From NCBI RefSeq assembly GCF_036711975.1, contig NC_091971.1, positions 1,371,501-1,435,500 of the forward strand: DNA of 64,000 nt, in the 5' to 3' direction. The stretch is from Onthophagus taurus (taxonomy: Eukaryota > Arthropoda > Insecta > Coleoptera > Scarabaeidae). This document shows, one piece after another, positions 10,186 through 20,074 of this stretch. The notes beneath the pieces were generated by a model. The model did not search any database, had not been told where the DNA came from, and saw only the letters and a program-made list of their open reading frames with translations. Both the position numbers and the translations under genes were made by a program. Every line of letters begins with the position of its first letter. The first letter of the stretch is position 1.

Positions 10186-12745
10186 TATCAGTAGAACTAA
10201 CACAAGACCTAGAACTAGAATCATTCGGATTTAGCCGCACGTCTCCAAGACGGCTAAACCCGAATGATTCTAGTTCTAGGTCTTGTGTTAGTTCTACTGA
10301 TAGTTCTAGTTTTAGTTCAATTAGAATATGTAACATAGCGATATCTTATGTTGACTAGCGCTAGCTACTACTGTCACCGAAAAGATTAAAATATTAAAAT
10401 GACGAGAGAACTAGAATCATTCGGGTTTAGCCGTCTTGGAGACGTGCGGCTAAATCCGAATGATTCTAGTTCTAGGTCTAGTGTTAGTTCTAGTTTTGCA
10501 CTAGCACTAGAACTAACACAAGACCTAGAACTAGAACCATTCGGGTTTAGTCGTCTTGAGAGACGCACGGCTAAACCCGAATGTTTCTAGCTCTAGGGTT
10601 GGTTTTAGTTTTACACTAGCACTATCACTAGAGCTAACACAAGACCTAGAACTAGAACCATTCGGGTTTAGCCGTCTTGAGAGACGTGCGGCTAAATCTG
10701 AATGATTCTAGTTCTAGGTCTAGTGTTAGTTCTAGTTTTGCACTAGCACTAGAACTAACACAAGACCTAGAACTAGAACCATTCGGGTTTAGTCGTCTTG
10801 AGAGACGCACGACTAAACCCGAATGTTTCTAGCTCTAGGGTTGGTTTTAGTTTTACACTAGCACTATCACTAGAACTAACACAAGACCTAGAACTAGAAC
10901 CATTCGGGTTTAGCCGTCTTGAGAGACGTGGGGCTAAATCCGAATGTCTCTAGTTCTAGGACTAGTGTTAGTTCTAGTTTTGCACTAGCATTAGAACTAA
11001 CACAAGACATAGATCTAGAACCATTCGGGTTTAGTCGTCTTGAGAGACGCACGGCTAAACCCGAATGTTTCTAGCTCTAGGGTTGGTTTTAGTTTTACAC
11101 TAGCACTATCACTAGAACTAACACAAGACCTAGAACTAGAACCATTCGGGTTTAGCCGTCTTGAGAGACGTGCGGCTAAATCTGAATGATTCTAGTTCTA
11201 GGTCTAGTGTTAGTTCTAGTTTTGCACTAGCACTAGAACTAACACAAGACCTAGAACTAGAACCATTCGGGTTTAGTCGTCTTGAGAGACGCACGACTAA
11301 ACCCGAATGTTTCTAGCTCTAGGGTTGGTTTTAGTTTTACACTAGCACTATCACTAGAACTAACACAAGACCTAGAACTAGAACCATTCGGGTTTAGCCG
11401 TCTTGAGAGACGTGGGGCTAAATCCGAATGTCTCTAGTTCTAGGACTAGTGTTAGTTCTAGTTTTGCACTAGCATTAGAACTAACACAAGACATAGATCT
11501 AGAACCATTCGGGTTTAGTCGTCTTGAGAGACGCACGGCTAAACCCGAATGTTTCTAGCTCTAGGGTTGGTTTTAGTTTTACACTAGCACTATCACTAGA
11601 ACTAACACAAGACCTAGAACTAGAACCATTCGGGTTTAGCCGTCTTGAGAGACGTGCGGCTAAATCTGAATGATTCTAGTTCTAGGTCTAGTGTTAGTTC
11701 TAGTTTTGCACTAGCACTAGAATTAACACAAGACCTAGAACTAGAACCATTCGGGTTTAGTCGTCTTGAGAGACGCACGACTAAACCCGAATGTTTCTAG
11801 CTCTAGGGTTGGTTTTAGTTTTACACTAGCACTATCACTAGAACTAACACAAGACCTAGAACCATTCGGGTTTAGCCGTCTTGAGAGACGTGGGGCTAAA
11901 TCCGAATGTCTCTAGTTCTAGGACTAGTGTTAGTTCTAGTTTTGCACTAGCATTAGAACTAACACAAGATATAGATCTAGAACCATTCGGGTTTAGTCGT
12001 CTTGAGAGACGCACGGCTAAACCCGAATGTTTCTAGCTCTAGGGTTGGTTTTAGTTTTACACTAGCACTATCACTAGAACTAACACAAGACCTAGAACTA
12101 GAACCATTCGGGTTTAGCCGTCTTGAGAGACGTGCGGCTAAATCTGAATGATTCTAGTTCTAGGTCTAGTGTTAGTTCTAGTTTTGCACTAGCACTAGAA
12201 CTAACACAAGACCTAGAACCATTCGGGTTTAGCCGTCTTGATAGACGTGCGGCTAAATCCGAATGATTCTAGTTCTAGGTCTAGTGTTAGTTCTAGTTTT
12301 GCACTATCACTAGAACTAACACAAGACCTAGAACTAGAACCATTCGGGTTTAGCTGTCTTGAGAGACGTGGGGCTAAATCCGAATGTCTCTAGTTCTAGG
12401 ACTAGTGTTAGTTCTAGTTTTGCACTAGCATTAGAACTAACACAAGACCTAGATCTAGAACCATTCGGGTTTAGTCGTCTTGAGAGACGCACGGCTAAAC
12501 CCGAATGTTTCTAGCTCTAGGGTTGGTTTTAGTTTTACACTAGCACTATCACTAGAACTAACACAAGACTTAGAACTAGAACCATTCGGGTTTAGCCGTC
12601 TTGAGAGACGTGCGACTAAATCCGAATGATTCTAGTTCTAGGTCTAATGTTAGTTCTAGTGACAGTGGTAGATAGCGCTAGTTAACATAGTGATATCTTA
12701 TTATAGAATTAGAATCTAATTGAACTAAAACTAACACTAGACAAT
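10186..12745. repeat. Fold-back palindrome array, about 121-bp units with 4-unit higher-order repeat
   Basis: About 19 units, each a near-perfect palindrome of the form CTAGAACTAACACAAGACC ... CATTCGGGTTTAGCCGTC / GACGTGCGGCTAAA ... CTAGTTCTAGG. Four unit variants, told apart by GTGCGGC, GCACGGC/GCACGAC and GTGGGGC cores and by GCTCTAGGGTTGG flanks, recur in the same order every 480-486 bp (10.69, 11.17, 11.65, 12.13 kb). Outer flanks are themselves inverted: GACTAGCGCTAGCTACTACTG at 10352 and its counterpart ACTAGCGCTATCTACCACTG, reversed, near 12.67 kb. Together the flanks and array look like one giant composite fold-back element between the two copies of the mTTF/ATPAF2 tail. Confidence 0.88.
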
Positions 12746-12784
12746 TTAAGGAAAAGAAATAAACTTCAAAAAAATCCTTAAAAT
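12744..12784 (+). pseudogene. Duplicated last codons of mTTF
   Basis: About 40 bases repeat the end of the mTTF coding region (8239-8281), including the TAA, with small changes. They sit just beyond the palindrome array and abut the 3' end of intact ATPAF2. This shows that mTTF and ATPAF2 were once adjacent, tail-to-tail, with stop codons only some 15 bases apart. Confidence 0.75.
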
Positions 12785-12794
12785 GTTTTTTTAT

Positions 12795-14283
12795 TTATAT
12801 TTCCGATTTGCCTTTCACCTTTGTTAAGTGTAAAGTTGAATTACAATAAATAAATAGTACTGTTGCTGCTAAACGTGCTTGAAGGTCATGTTGACTTAAA
12901 TCATGTGCCCATTCAACTCGACCCCAATGACCTAACTGAAAACAACAATAAATTTTATAATAAAAATGGAAAAAATTAAAACTTTGTGAGAAATAACAAA
13001 ATACTTAATTTATTTCAATAAATAGACATGTTTCGAAAAAAAAACACTAAAAAATAACTAGAAAAATTATATTTATATTATTTCTAGAAATGAACTTATA
13101 GATAAGTTAATTCCCAAGAAATTTAAGGATTTACTTTGATTTTGTAAAAAGTTTTCTAGAAGTATTTTGTTCAGACCTATTCCTAACATATTTTAAAAAA
13201 ATTTTTCTGAAGATGTATGTATTGAAATAAATTAAGTATTTTGTTATTTCTCACAAAAAGTTTTTACATTTTCCATTTTTATTATTTAATTCTTGAGAAA
13301 TATGGAGAATTTCATCCCTTTTAACAATAAATTTATTTGTAGGTTATAAATATAACATAGGAAGAAAATTAAATTTATACCTGAAATTCTTCTTCAAGTC
13401 TTGATAATAAAACAGCTTTTTCAGGTGTTAAAAACCGTTCAATACAAGCTAAAGTTAAAATAATAGATTTAATTGTGTCTACTCCATAAACGAAGCCTTA
13501 AAAAAAATATTATTTTTATAAAATCATCTTTATAGGTTTATGTTTCGTACCAAAAATAGCATCTTGACTATAAGAAAGTAAATATTTACTAATTTTCTGT
13601 TTAGTTTCATCACTAATTTTGGGACCTTCTATAACAACAGATTTTTGTAAATCAACTTTAAATTTATTACAAAACCATTGTATAACAGGATCCCATTCTT
13701 TTTCTTGTAATTCGTATAAACGTTCTTGTTCTTTTGCTTGAAATAATATCGTATCTGTATCTAAATAATTAACTAAATATTGAACCATATCGAATTTGAT
13801 TAAATTATTAGGATTATCGATGGCCGTGTTGCATAAAGTTGTCTAAACGAAAACATAAAAAAAAATTACTTATATTATTGATTATTTTGAGTCATTTATA
13901 CCAAATGCATTGATGTTTGAATGATTTTTTCTTTTTGAGCGTCCCATTCTGATGCAACAGCTAAAGCTAACGGCTCAGAATTAAGAATGAATAAATTTCC
14001 TTTAGGCGTTTTTAATTTCTTTTGGTCTAAAGTAATTTCATATTTTCCACCGCTTGTTAATATTCCTGTCGTTTTATAAAAACGTTTTTTAGCTTGAGCT
14101 AAAAAAGAAAATAATTTTATTTGAGGTTATGTATCACAACATGTCAGATAAACGTCAAAAAGTTGGGTTATAATTTAAAAATTTACCGTAATTTCTTAAA
14201 TTAATCACTCCTTTAACATTAAAATAACTCCGATTGTGATGAAAACTCGTTAGTAATCGACTAACGGTTAAATTGATGGACAT
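12795..14283 (-). CDS. ATPAF2: ATP synthase mitochondrial F1 complex assembly factor 2 (ATP12)
   Basis: Five minus-strand exons give a 280-residue protein: 14283-14187, 14098-13902, 13842-13551, 13496-13381 and 12935-12795. GT..AG borders and phases agree at every junction. A basic, hydroxylated N-terminus suits mitochondrial import. The ATP12 hallmarks follow: KKRFYKTTG, LDQKKLKTPKGNLF, AVASEWDAQ, YLDTDTILFQA, KEWDPVIQWF, LSRLEEEFQ and WGRVEWAHD near the end. ATP12 is the matrix chaperone that binds the F1 alpha subunit before alpha3-beta3 assembly. Length matches the family (human 289). The last intron carries a MITE. A poly(A)-like AATAAA overlaps the region just after the stop. The 3' end is duplicated at 8.2-10.0 kb. 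The gene is head-to-head with the BTB gene. Confidence 0.93.
12957..13285. mobile_element. MITE with about 65-bp terminal inverted repeats in ATPAF2 intron 4
   Basis: The left arm begins ATAATAAAAATGGAAAA and continues through TGTGAGAAATAACAAAATAC to ATTTATTTCAATA. The right arm is its near-exact reverse complement ending CCATTTTTATTAT. About 330 bp in total, with no coding capacity. The duplicated ATPAF2 tail at 9.94-10.04 kb lacks it, so it inserted after (or only in one product of) the duplication. No clear target duplication was seen. Confidence 0.85.
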
Positions 14284-14422
14284 TATCTTCGAAATCGATT
14301 ATAAATTAATTACGTAACCCCAAAGAAACCGGGTGTAAACTTTGTGTGGGATTGGTTTATTTGAAATTGAACCGGTTCAAATCGACCACTAAGAAACGTT
14401 AATTTTGACGTTGGCCTTGTGA
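14284..14422. promoter_or_regulatory. Shared upstream region of ATPAF2 and the BTB gene
   Basis: This is the interval between the ATPAF2 start codon (minus) and the likely first exon of the BTB gene (plus). It contains near-inverted AACCGG / CCGGTT words (CCGGGTGTAAAC, GAACCGGTTCAAAT). Bidirectional promoter function is inferred from the divergent arrangement. Confidence 0.4.
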
Positions 14423-14610
14423 ATGATCCAGCGCACTGAGTTCAAGGATATTTTGGATGAACGAGAGCGAGTAATAGCACAGTAAGTAAACAATAATTTT
14501 AAGATTCTAAAAGCTAGTCAAACAGAAACGTTTCGACTTGATTCACGTGAAAGGTATTCGCGATTGATACATTAAACGTTTTAGTTAAATTGAGTGTGTT
14601 TTTTAGATGA
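14423..14610 (+). other. Possible 5' exon with uORF overlapping the BTB start codon
   Basis: A likely first exon ends at 14481 with a good donor (ACA then GTAAGT), and an acceptor TTTTTTAG sits directly before the ATG at 14607. After splicing, an upstream ATG at 14423 would open a 20-codon reading frame. Its TGA (14608-14610) overlaps the main ATG as ATGA. Without splicing the same frame stops at TAA at the donor. Splicing and translation are inferred only. Confidence 0.35.
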
Positions 14611-15875
14611 GTTCCCTCATGATGTTACCTTCAAAAAGTGATAAAATCCAATTAATATCGAAAGAAAGAAAAGATTGTGCCTTTATTTGTGGAGAGGATA
14701 GAATAGGAGCACACAAATTGGTTTTATCGTACGCCAGCCCAGTTTTTGAGAAGATGTTTTTTGGAGAAATGAAAGCATCGGAAATTGTATTGTTGGATAT
14801 TAATTTTAGTGATTTAAAACAAGTAATCGATTATATTTATACTGAGATTATTAAGATAAGTAGCATACAGAACGCTTGGGCTTTAATTTATGTTAGCCAG
14901 AAATATTTTTTAAAAGATTTACTCGATATATGCATTTGTTATGTTATTGATAATTTATCTGTGGACAATTTGTTATTGTGTTATGAGTACTCGCAATTGT
15001 ATAATATAAAAATGTTAATGGAAAGTTGTTGGAAAAATATTCAAAAGTATTTTAAAGGTTTAATCCATGTTAATTATCATATGCAATTAAATACTTTGCA
15101 TTCGATTTTATTAGACTCAAAACTTTTAGGAACTGATTCTGATTTAATTATTTTAATGTTTAAGTGGGCTATTGATGAATGTGAATTAAATGAAATTGAG
15201 CCGATTGAAGAAAATTTATTATTAACATTAAAAGAGAATAAATTAATTAAAGATTTTTCAAGTTTTGATAAATTTGATTATAAATTATCAGAGACATTAA
15301 AACAGATTGATTCATATTCAAATTTAAACGATATAATTAATATTATTGTTAATTTAAACAATCAAATTGAGTCTCGATTTATTAAATATAATCGAAAAAT
15401 TTTCCCTCAAACCTACCAATTTCGCTTACTTTACAAAATATCTCGCGGTCATTTCTTTTCAAACGCTATCCAAATTGCGAGCGATGTAACAACATCTCGA
15501 ACAATTTATTTATTTGGTTTAGCAATTTCCTCGCTTCATCAACCGGCGGGGGTTGATAATTTAAGTTATGATAGTACTATTGATGTTCGTATCACCCATA
15601 ATATGTTAACGTATTATAATTGCCGATTTAAACAGAATAATATTATTTATAACGACGTTCAAAGATTGGTTTTTCCCGTTGCTATTAAATTGGAGTCAAA
15701 AAAATCGTACACGATTATTGTAACATATTATAATGAGAATATTAACGCTAAAGGACAAGTTGTTTTAAATTATTGTTCAGATGCATTGGTTAATAAGCGA
15801 AATTCGACTGTGATAACGTTTAGTAATGAATTAGATGGTTCTATTTTACAAGGATTATCTTATTTAATCGCTTAG
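14607..15875 (+). CDS. BTB/POZ-BACK-PHR domain protein, BTBD6-like
   Basis: Intact 422-residue frame. Residues about 20-90 form a BTB/POZ fold: DCAFICG, then IGAHKLVLSYASPVFEKMF, then an IYTE-like segment. It is followed by a helical BACK-type region (about 95-220) and a C-terminal beta-rich stretch (about 270-422) that fits a divergent PHR domain. Proteins of this layout (BTBD1/2/3/6) act as substrate adaptors for cullin-3 ubiquitin ligases. Sequence is diverged from the conserved BTBD3/6 orthologues, so this is probably a lineage-specific paralogue with unknown substrate. The acceptor-like TTTTTTAG immediately upstream of the ATG suggests an untranslated first exon. An AATAAA lies at 15966. 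The gene is divergent with ATPAF2. Confidence 0.8.
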   Translation: MSSLMMLPSKSDKIQLISKERKDCAFICGEDRIGAHKLVLSYASPVFEKMFFGEMKASEIVLLDINFSDLKQVIDYIYTEIIKISSIQNAWALIYVSQKYFLKDLLDICICYVIDNLSVDNLLLCYEYSQLYNIKMLMESCWKNIQKYFKGLIHVNYHMQLNTLHSILLDSKLLGTDSDLIILMFKWAIDECELNEIEPIEENLLLTLKENKLIKDFSSFDKFDYKLSETLKQIDSYSNLNDIINIIVNLNNQIESRFIKYNRKIFPQTYQFRLLYKISRGHFFSNAIQIASDVTTSRTIYLFGLAISSLHQPAGVDNLSYDSTIDVRITHNMLTYYNCRFKQNNIIYNDVQRLVFPVAIKLESKKSYTIIVTYYNENINAKGQVVLNYCSDALVNKRNSTVITFSNELDGSILQGLSYLIA

Positions 15876-15965
15876 GATTAATTTGTATTGACAGTTCTCA
15901 ATTTTAGTAGTAAATTCGAATTGAATCGGGGGAAAAATTTTTTTTTAATCTATTTGATTAAAGTG

Positions 15966-15971
15966 AATAAA
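15966..15971 (+). terminator. Probable poly(A) signal of the BTB gene
   Basis: AATAAA 91 bases after the stop codon, followed by AT-rich sequence. Confidence 0.45.
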
Positions 15972-15975
15972 GCAA

Positions 15976-16579
15976 AATTGATAAAATTGATGTAACAGAT
16001 TGTACTTATAAATTAGATAGTTAGGGATTAACGCAATTTTTAGTTAATTTAAATGCAACACTCATAGTATTTTATTTTTTTTAAATTTTTGAAATAATTT
16101 ATTATCTTACTATGATTTACAATGCTTTGTAAACTGCCATTGTGATACAAAATGGAATAAAAAATGTGATGGTCATTGGATTTGTATTTGTGATTATCTG
16201 CATGTAAACTCCAAGTCCCCAAAAGTCATCATACACCAAAGTTTTTTGCAAAAAATACCAAAATAAATTAATAATTCTTCAAAATTGTTCCATTGCAACC
16301 TCACAAAAGTAACAATAATAACACAGAGAAACAGTGATTCTGCGGCATGAGATATCTTAGTCAATTTTGGTTCATTTTGGTCCACTGAATATAAAAATAG
16401 TAATTTATTTGTTGAATTGACCCTAGTTTTTGAGATAAAGTATTAATTTATACAGAAAATTAAATTTTGAGAAAAGAGAATATTGTTGAAATCTATATTT
16501 TAAAATTATTTATCCATTCGACTTAAAACAAAAAATAAAACAAAATTAACTATAATAAACAAAAACATATCGATAACTT
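15976..16579. other. AT-rich spacer downstream of the 561-aa gene
   Basis: No convincing gene. A 63-codon minus-strand open stretch (16194-16385) lies just downstream of the 561-aa protein and could belong to the same repeat unit, but nothing in it is recognisable. No inverted repeats matching the 18.3-18.5 kb flank were found by eye. Confidence 0.4.
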
Positions 16580-18265
16580 TTAAGAAAATCGTTTTCTGTG
16601 TGATTTTCTATTGTGTTTTTGATTAAGGCAATCTCTCTGTAAATTCCAGCAATAATCCGCCATCATATGGTGGTCCCACCGCCCTTTATATCTCTCTTCC
16701 ATAATCTTGATATCTTGGTGAAACCGCTCCCCTTGTTCTTCGCTGTAGTCACCCAAATTATCTGGAAATTTGTCTAAATGGCTGTGCAAGTAATGCAGTT
16801 TCACGCTCATGTTAACGCCCAGTTTTTGGAATTTTTTAAGCATGTCTACCAATTCATGTGTTTCAGCTTTGTGGTTTCCTAAAAAATTTTCGACAACCAA
16901 TACGAAGCTTGACCATGCTTCCGATTCAACTTGATTCATATGGTTTTTAAAATCTTGGTTTTTAATAAGGGAGCGAATTTTGGGACCGTCAAAAATACCT
17001 GCTTTTAACATCTCGATACTGAGACCAGGAAATAATTCACAAATATATTTGAAGCAGTCGCCGTTCTTATCTAAAGCTTTCACGAATTGTTTCATAAGTC
17101 CAAGTTTTATATGGAGGGGAGACAGGATAACTTTTTCGCGACTTATTAATGGTTCTTCGATGATGTTTGCTTTTCCTACATCCATGTTAAGTCTCGATGG
17201 CCAGACTTTCCTGGTCCAGTGTTCATTTTTCGCTCGACTATCCCACAGACATAGAAAGCAAGGATATTTTGTGTATCCACTCTGCTGCCCCAATAAAAAG
17301 TTTACCATTTTTAAATCTACACACACTTGCCATTGATGTTGATCGTATGAAATTTTTTCTAAAACAAGCTTGATGTTTTTATATTCTTCCTTAAGTATAG
17401 TGGAATGACCTATTGGGATTGATGCTAACACGTTTCTGTTATGCAGTAACACACATTTCAAACTTCTTTTAGAACTATCTATGAATAGTCGCCAGTCTTG
17501 TGGTTGATATTCTGGAGGGCCCATTAAATTTAAAAGCCCAGAAATGTCATTACAATATACGATATCATTCAAATTTGTGAAATAAGGAAGAATATCGCGC
17601 TCTCTAGTTCGATAACTTGTTATTGACACGCCAGGATGAAGGCAATGTTTTTCTTTCAGTCTTGACGCAAGAAGCTCAGCTGATTTCTTCGATAAATTTA
17701 AATCTCGAATCAAGTCGTTTAGCTCACTCTGAGAAAACCCTTTTCGTGTAGGACTACTTTCTTCGAATTCACTTTCACTGCTGTGTTCACTGCTACTGTT
17801 AACGTCTAACATTTCAATATCATCATAACAATCGCCGGGTAAAGAAGTAAATTCCTGTGTTGGTAAATCTTTACTATGCAACGTTGGTGGCTTAGCTGAT
17901 TGTTGTACATCTGGGTAAATCCATGAACGCTTTTTATACCGATTCATACCCTTTACATTTACAGCGCAAAAATAGCAGTCATCAAAGTGGTTTCTTGGCT
18001 CTCTCCAAGTCATCGGTATTCCAAATGGCAGCCCTTTTCGACCTCCTTGTGTCCAGTATCTGAGTGACTCCACACAAGTTTTACAAACTTTATGCGGAAC
18101 CCAACATTTATCTTGCTGTCCAAGGTGTTTTCCAAAATATGCCTGATAGGCTTGTTTCACGAAATCGTTTATATTCCTTCGTTGCTTTTCCTGACAGTAT
18201 TTACCACATATATAGCAGAAATGGTCGGGATTATTAACACAGGACTTGCGTGATGATCCACTCAT
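16580..18265 (-). CDS. Unnamed cysteine-rich protein of a probable multi-copy, transposon-like family
   Basis: Intact intronless frame of 561 residues, much longer than chance in this AT-rich DNA. The N-terminus has clustered cysteines (CYICGKYC, then VCKTC about 45 residues later, then DDCYFC), suggesting zinc binding. An acidic serine-rich linker lies near residues 155-175. The C-terminal half has a conserved-looking core with KYPCFLCLWDSRAKNEHW and LHYLHSHLDKFP...YSEEQGERFHQDI. From memory, proteins with this C-terminal block occur in many copies in arthropod and cnidarian genomes and are usually called uncharacterised. I cannot assign a transposase class or function. It is more GC-rich than its flanks and sits among mobile elements, which suggests a mobile origin and recent arrival. 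The start is the first ATG. Confidence 0.7.
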   Translation of the reverse strand: MSGSSRKSCVNNPDHFCYICGKYCQEKQRRNINDFVKQAYQAYFGKHLGQQDKCWVPHKVCKTCVESLRYWTQGGRKGLPFGIPMTWREPRNHFDDCYFCAVNVKGMNRYKKRSWIYPDVQQSAKPPTLHSKDLPTQEFTSLPGDCYDDIEMLDVNSSSEHSSESEFEESSPTRKGFSQSELNDLIRDLNLSKKSAELLASRLKEKHCLHPGVSITSYRTRERDILPYFTNLNDIVYCNDISGLLNLMGPPEYQPQDWRLFIDSSKRSLKCVLLHNRNVLASIPIGHSTILKEEYKNIKLVLEKISYDQHQWQVCVDLKMVNFLLGQQSGYTKYPCFLCLWDSRAKNEHWTRKVWPSRLNMDVGKANIIEEPLISREKVILSPLHIKLGLMKQFVKALDKNGDCFKYICELFPGLSIEMLKAGIFDGPKIRSLIKNQDFKNHMNQVESEAWSSFVLVVENFLGNHKAETHELVDMLKKFQKLGVNMSVKLHYLHSHLDKFPDNLGDYSEEQGERFHQDIKIMEERYKGRWDHHMMADYCWNLQRDCLNQKHNRKSHRKRFS

Positions 18266-18489
18266 ACTTTTTTATTTTCAACAACTACGTCAAGATGACA
18301 ATAAAAATGACACAAGAATGAGTAAACTACACCGAATAGTGATCAAAAAAAACAATGTTAAAATTTTAAGGCTATTTGATATTTCGAGGGTTTTGTTATT
18401 TTAATAAAAATACCAGTTCCACAATTTATACAATGAAAACAAGTTCACGAGGAAAAGAGCAATAAATAAAAAACGCGTATGCGATCAAT
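18266..18489. other. Upstream region of the 561-aa gene
   Basis: AT-rich, with no coding potential. The 5' region of the minus-strand 561-aa frame must lie here. No TATA or terminal inverted repeat could be recognised. The mariner-like sequence begins near its right edge. Confidence 0.3.
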
Positions 18490-20074
18490 TTGAATCAATC
18501 GACCATTCAACCAATTTGAATATTTTTGGTCTCGTTTGAAAGAGCATTTTATGCTCTTTTAAAAGATATTTTCAGTAAGACCGTTTGGTTTACAACAAAT
18601 AAGTTAGAGGGCGTTATCTGGAGCGATGACTTATTTTTGTGATTTTTGAAAAAAAGTTAAATGGAACGGTACTATTTACTTCACAGATCCTTAGTCACCA
18701 TAAAATTTGCTAAATATTAGTGAAAACCGCATCTCGATATCGCCATCCGTTCTCGAATTATAGAAGAAAATGTTAAAAATTCGGGTTTCTTTAATCAGAT
18801 CTAATCACCTTATAGAGAATAACAAAGCACATAGCCATGGTAACTATGGTAACTAGTTGAAAACATTGCGCTTTGACAACTGTCAAAACTTAATTCAAAT
18901 AGTAATTGTCTGTTACATTTATTTTGTTTTACAATCATGTCTTTTACTAACGTAGCAGCGTATGATATGTTACGTATTTATTTTCAATGTTTGGAAAATG
19001 CTGTAATTGCATCGCGCGAATATGCAATGCAGTTTCCACAAAGAAGACATTTTTCTCGAGACGTGTTTTCAAGATTGGCTAGGCGATTACGGGAAACTGG
19101 TAATGTGCAACCTATTCAGACACCTATAAGAACTCGCAAAACATGCATCGACGAAAATATTATTAATGTTTTGGCCTACGTACAATTCCGACGACCTGGG
19201 AATCCCGAAAACAACTGTGCATAAGATTCTTCAAGAGAATAATATGCATCCCTACCATATTATTTTACATCAGGCCTTAAGAGAAGCCGATTATGATAAC
19301 AGACTTAATTATTGTCATTGGCTGTTAAGTATGATTGAATTTTTTAACAGAAATACTATGGACGGATCTTTCAATAGCGCAGGTGGTGTAAATTTGCATA
19401 ACATGCATTATTGGTCGGAGCAAAATCCACATTGGATGCGACAGATAGAGCATCAAAATCGCTAGAGTTTGAATGTATGGTGCGGAATTGTGGAAGGAAA
19501 ACTTATACGCAAAACTTAACGTAGAACGATTTTTGGAATTTTTGAACGTTTTCCTTCCACCCCTTTTAGAAAACGTCTCCTTGGAAACAAGAAGGAACAT
19601 GTGGTTTCAGCTTGATGGTTGTCCGGCGCACTATGACCGAAACGTACGTCAGCATTTAGATGAACTGTATCCGAATCGTGTTATTGGAAGGGGCAGTCTA
19701 TCTCCTTGGCCGGCGCGTTCCCTGGATCTAACTTGTTTGGATTTTTATCTATGGGGTAGATTAAAAGACCTAGTTTTTCAAGAAGAACCAACAACCAAGG
19801 AAAATATGATTGAAGCTAGATAGAAACTTGTCCAGGGCTGAAATACAAGCAGCAGTTTTTTCCACCGAAACTAAAGCAAATAAATGCATCGAGAATGATG
19901 GAAAACATTTTTGAGCAGAATTCAAAGTGTTTTGGTTTATTTTGTTTTATTGTTATAGTTGATGTTTCGTTGGTCCGTTGACCTTTAAACATGCTTCAAA
20001 AATGGTCTTGAACCAGTCCTAAGCCTGGATAAAGTGTGAAGGAAGGCTCTACGTAATACAGGGGACACCCTGTA
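18490..20074 (+). mobile_element. Tc1/mariner-type transposon, left-truncated, inactivated transposase
   Basis: This is homologous to the complete element at 23.6-25.7 kb from its inner left arm onward. The transposase (18937 to about 19823) starts MSFTNVAAYDMLRIYFQC, continues into a helix-turn-helix region, then HPYHIILHQALREAD, HNMHYWSEQNPHWMR, WFQLDGCPAHYDRNVR and PWPARSLDLTCLDFYLWG. The DGCPAH and LDFYLWG blocks contain the expected second and third catalytic acidic positions of the DDD/DDE superfamily. A frameshift near 19190, a stop at 19463 and another frameshift after it kill the gene. The right end reads GACACCCTGTA and abuts Penelope-like sequence. The left TIR is missing. Confidence 0.85.

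Noticed and set aside
10040-10590. Open frames on both strands reading LELESFGFSR-type repeats
   Set aside because: They arise because the DNA is palindromic and stop-poor in those frames; the same peptide appears on both strands and changes with repeat number.
16980-17336. 118-codon plus-strand open frame
   Set aside because: Antisense to the 561-residue minus-strand gene.
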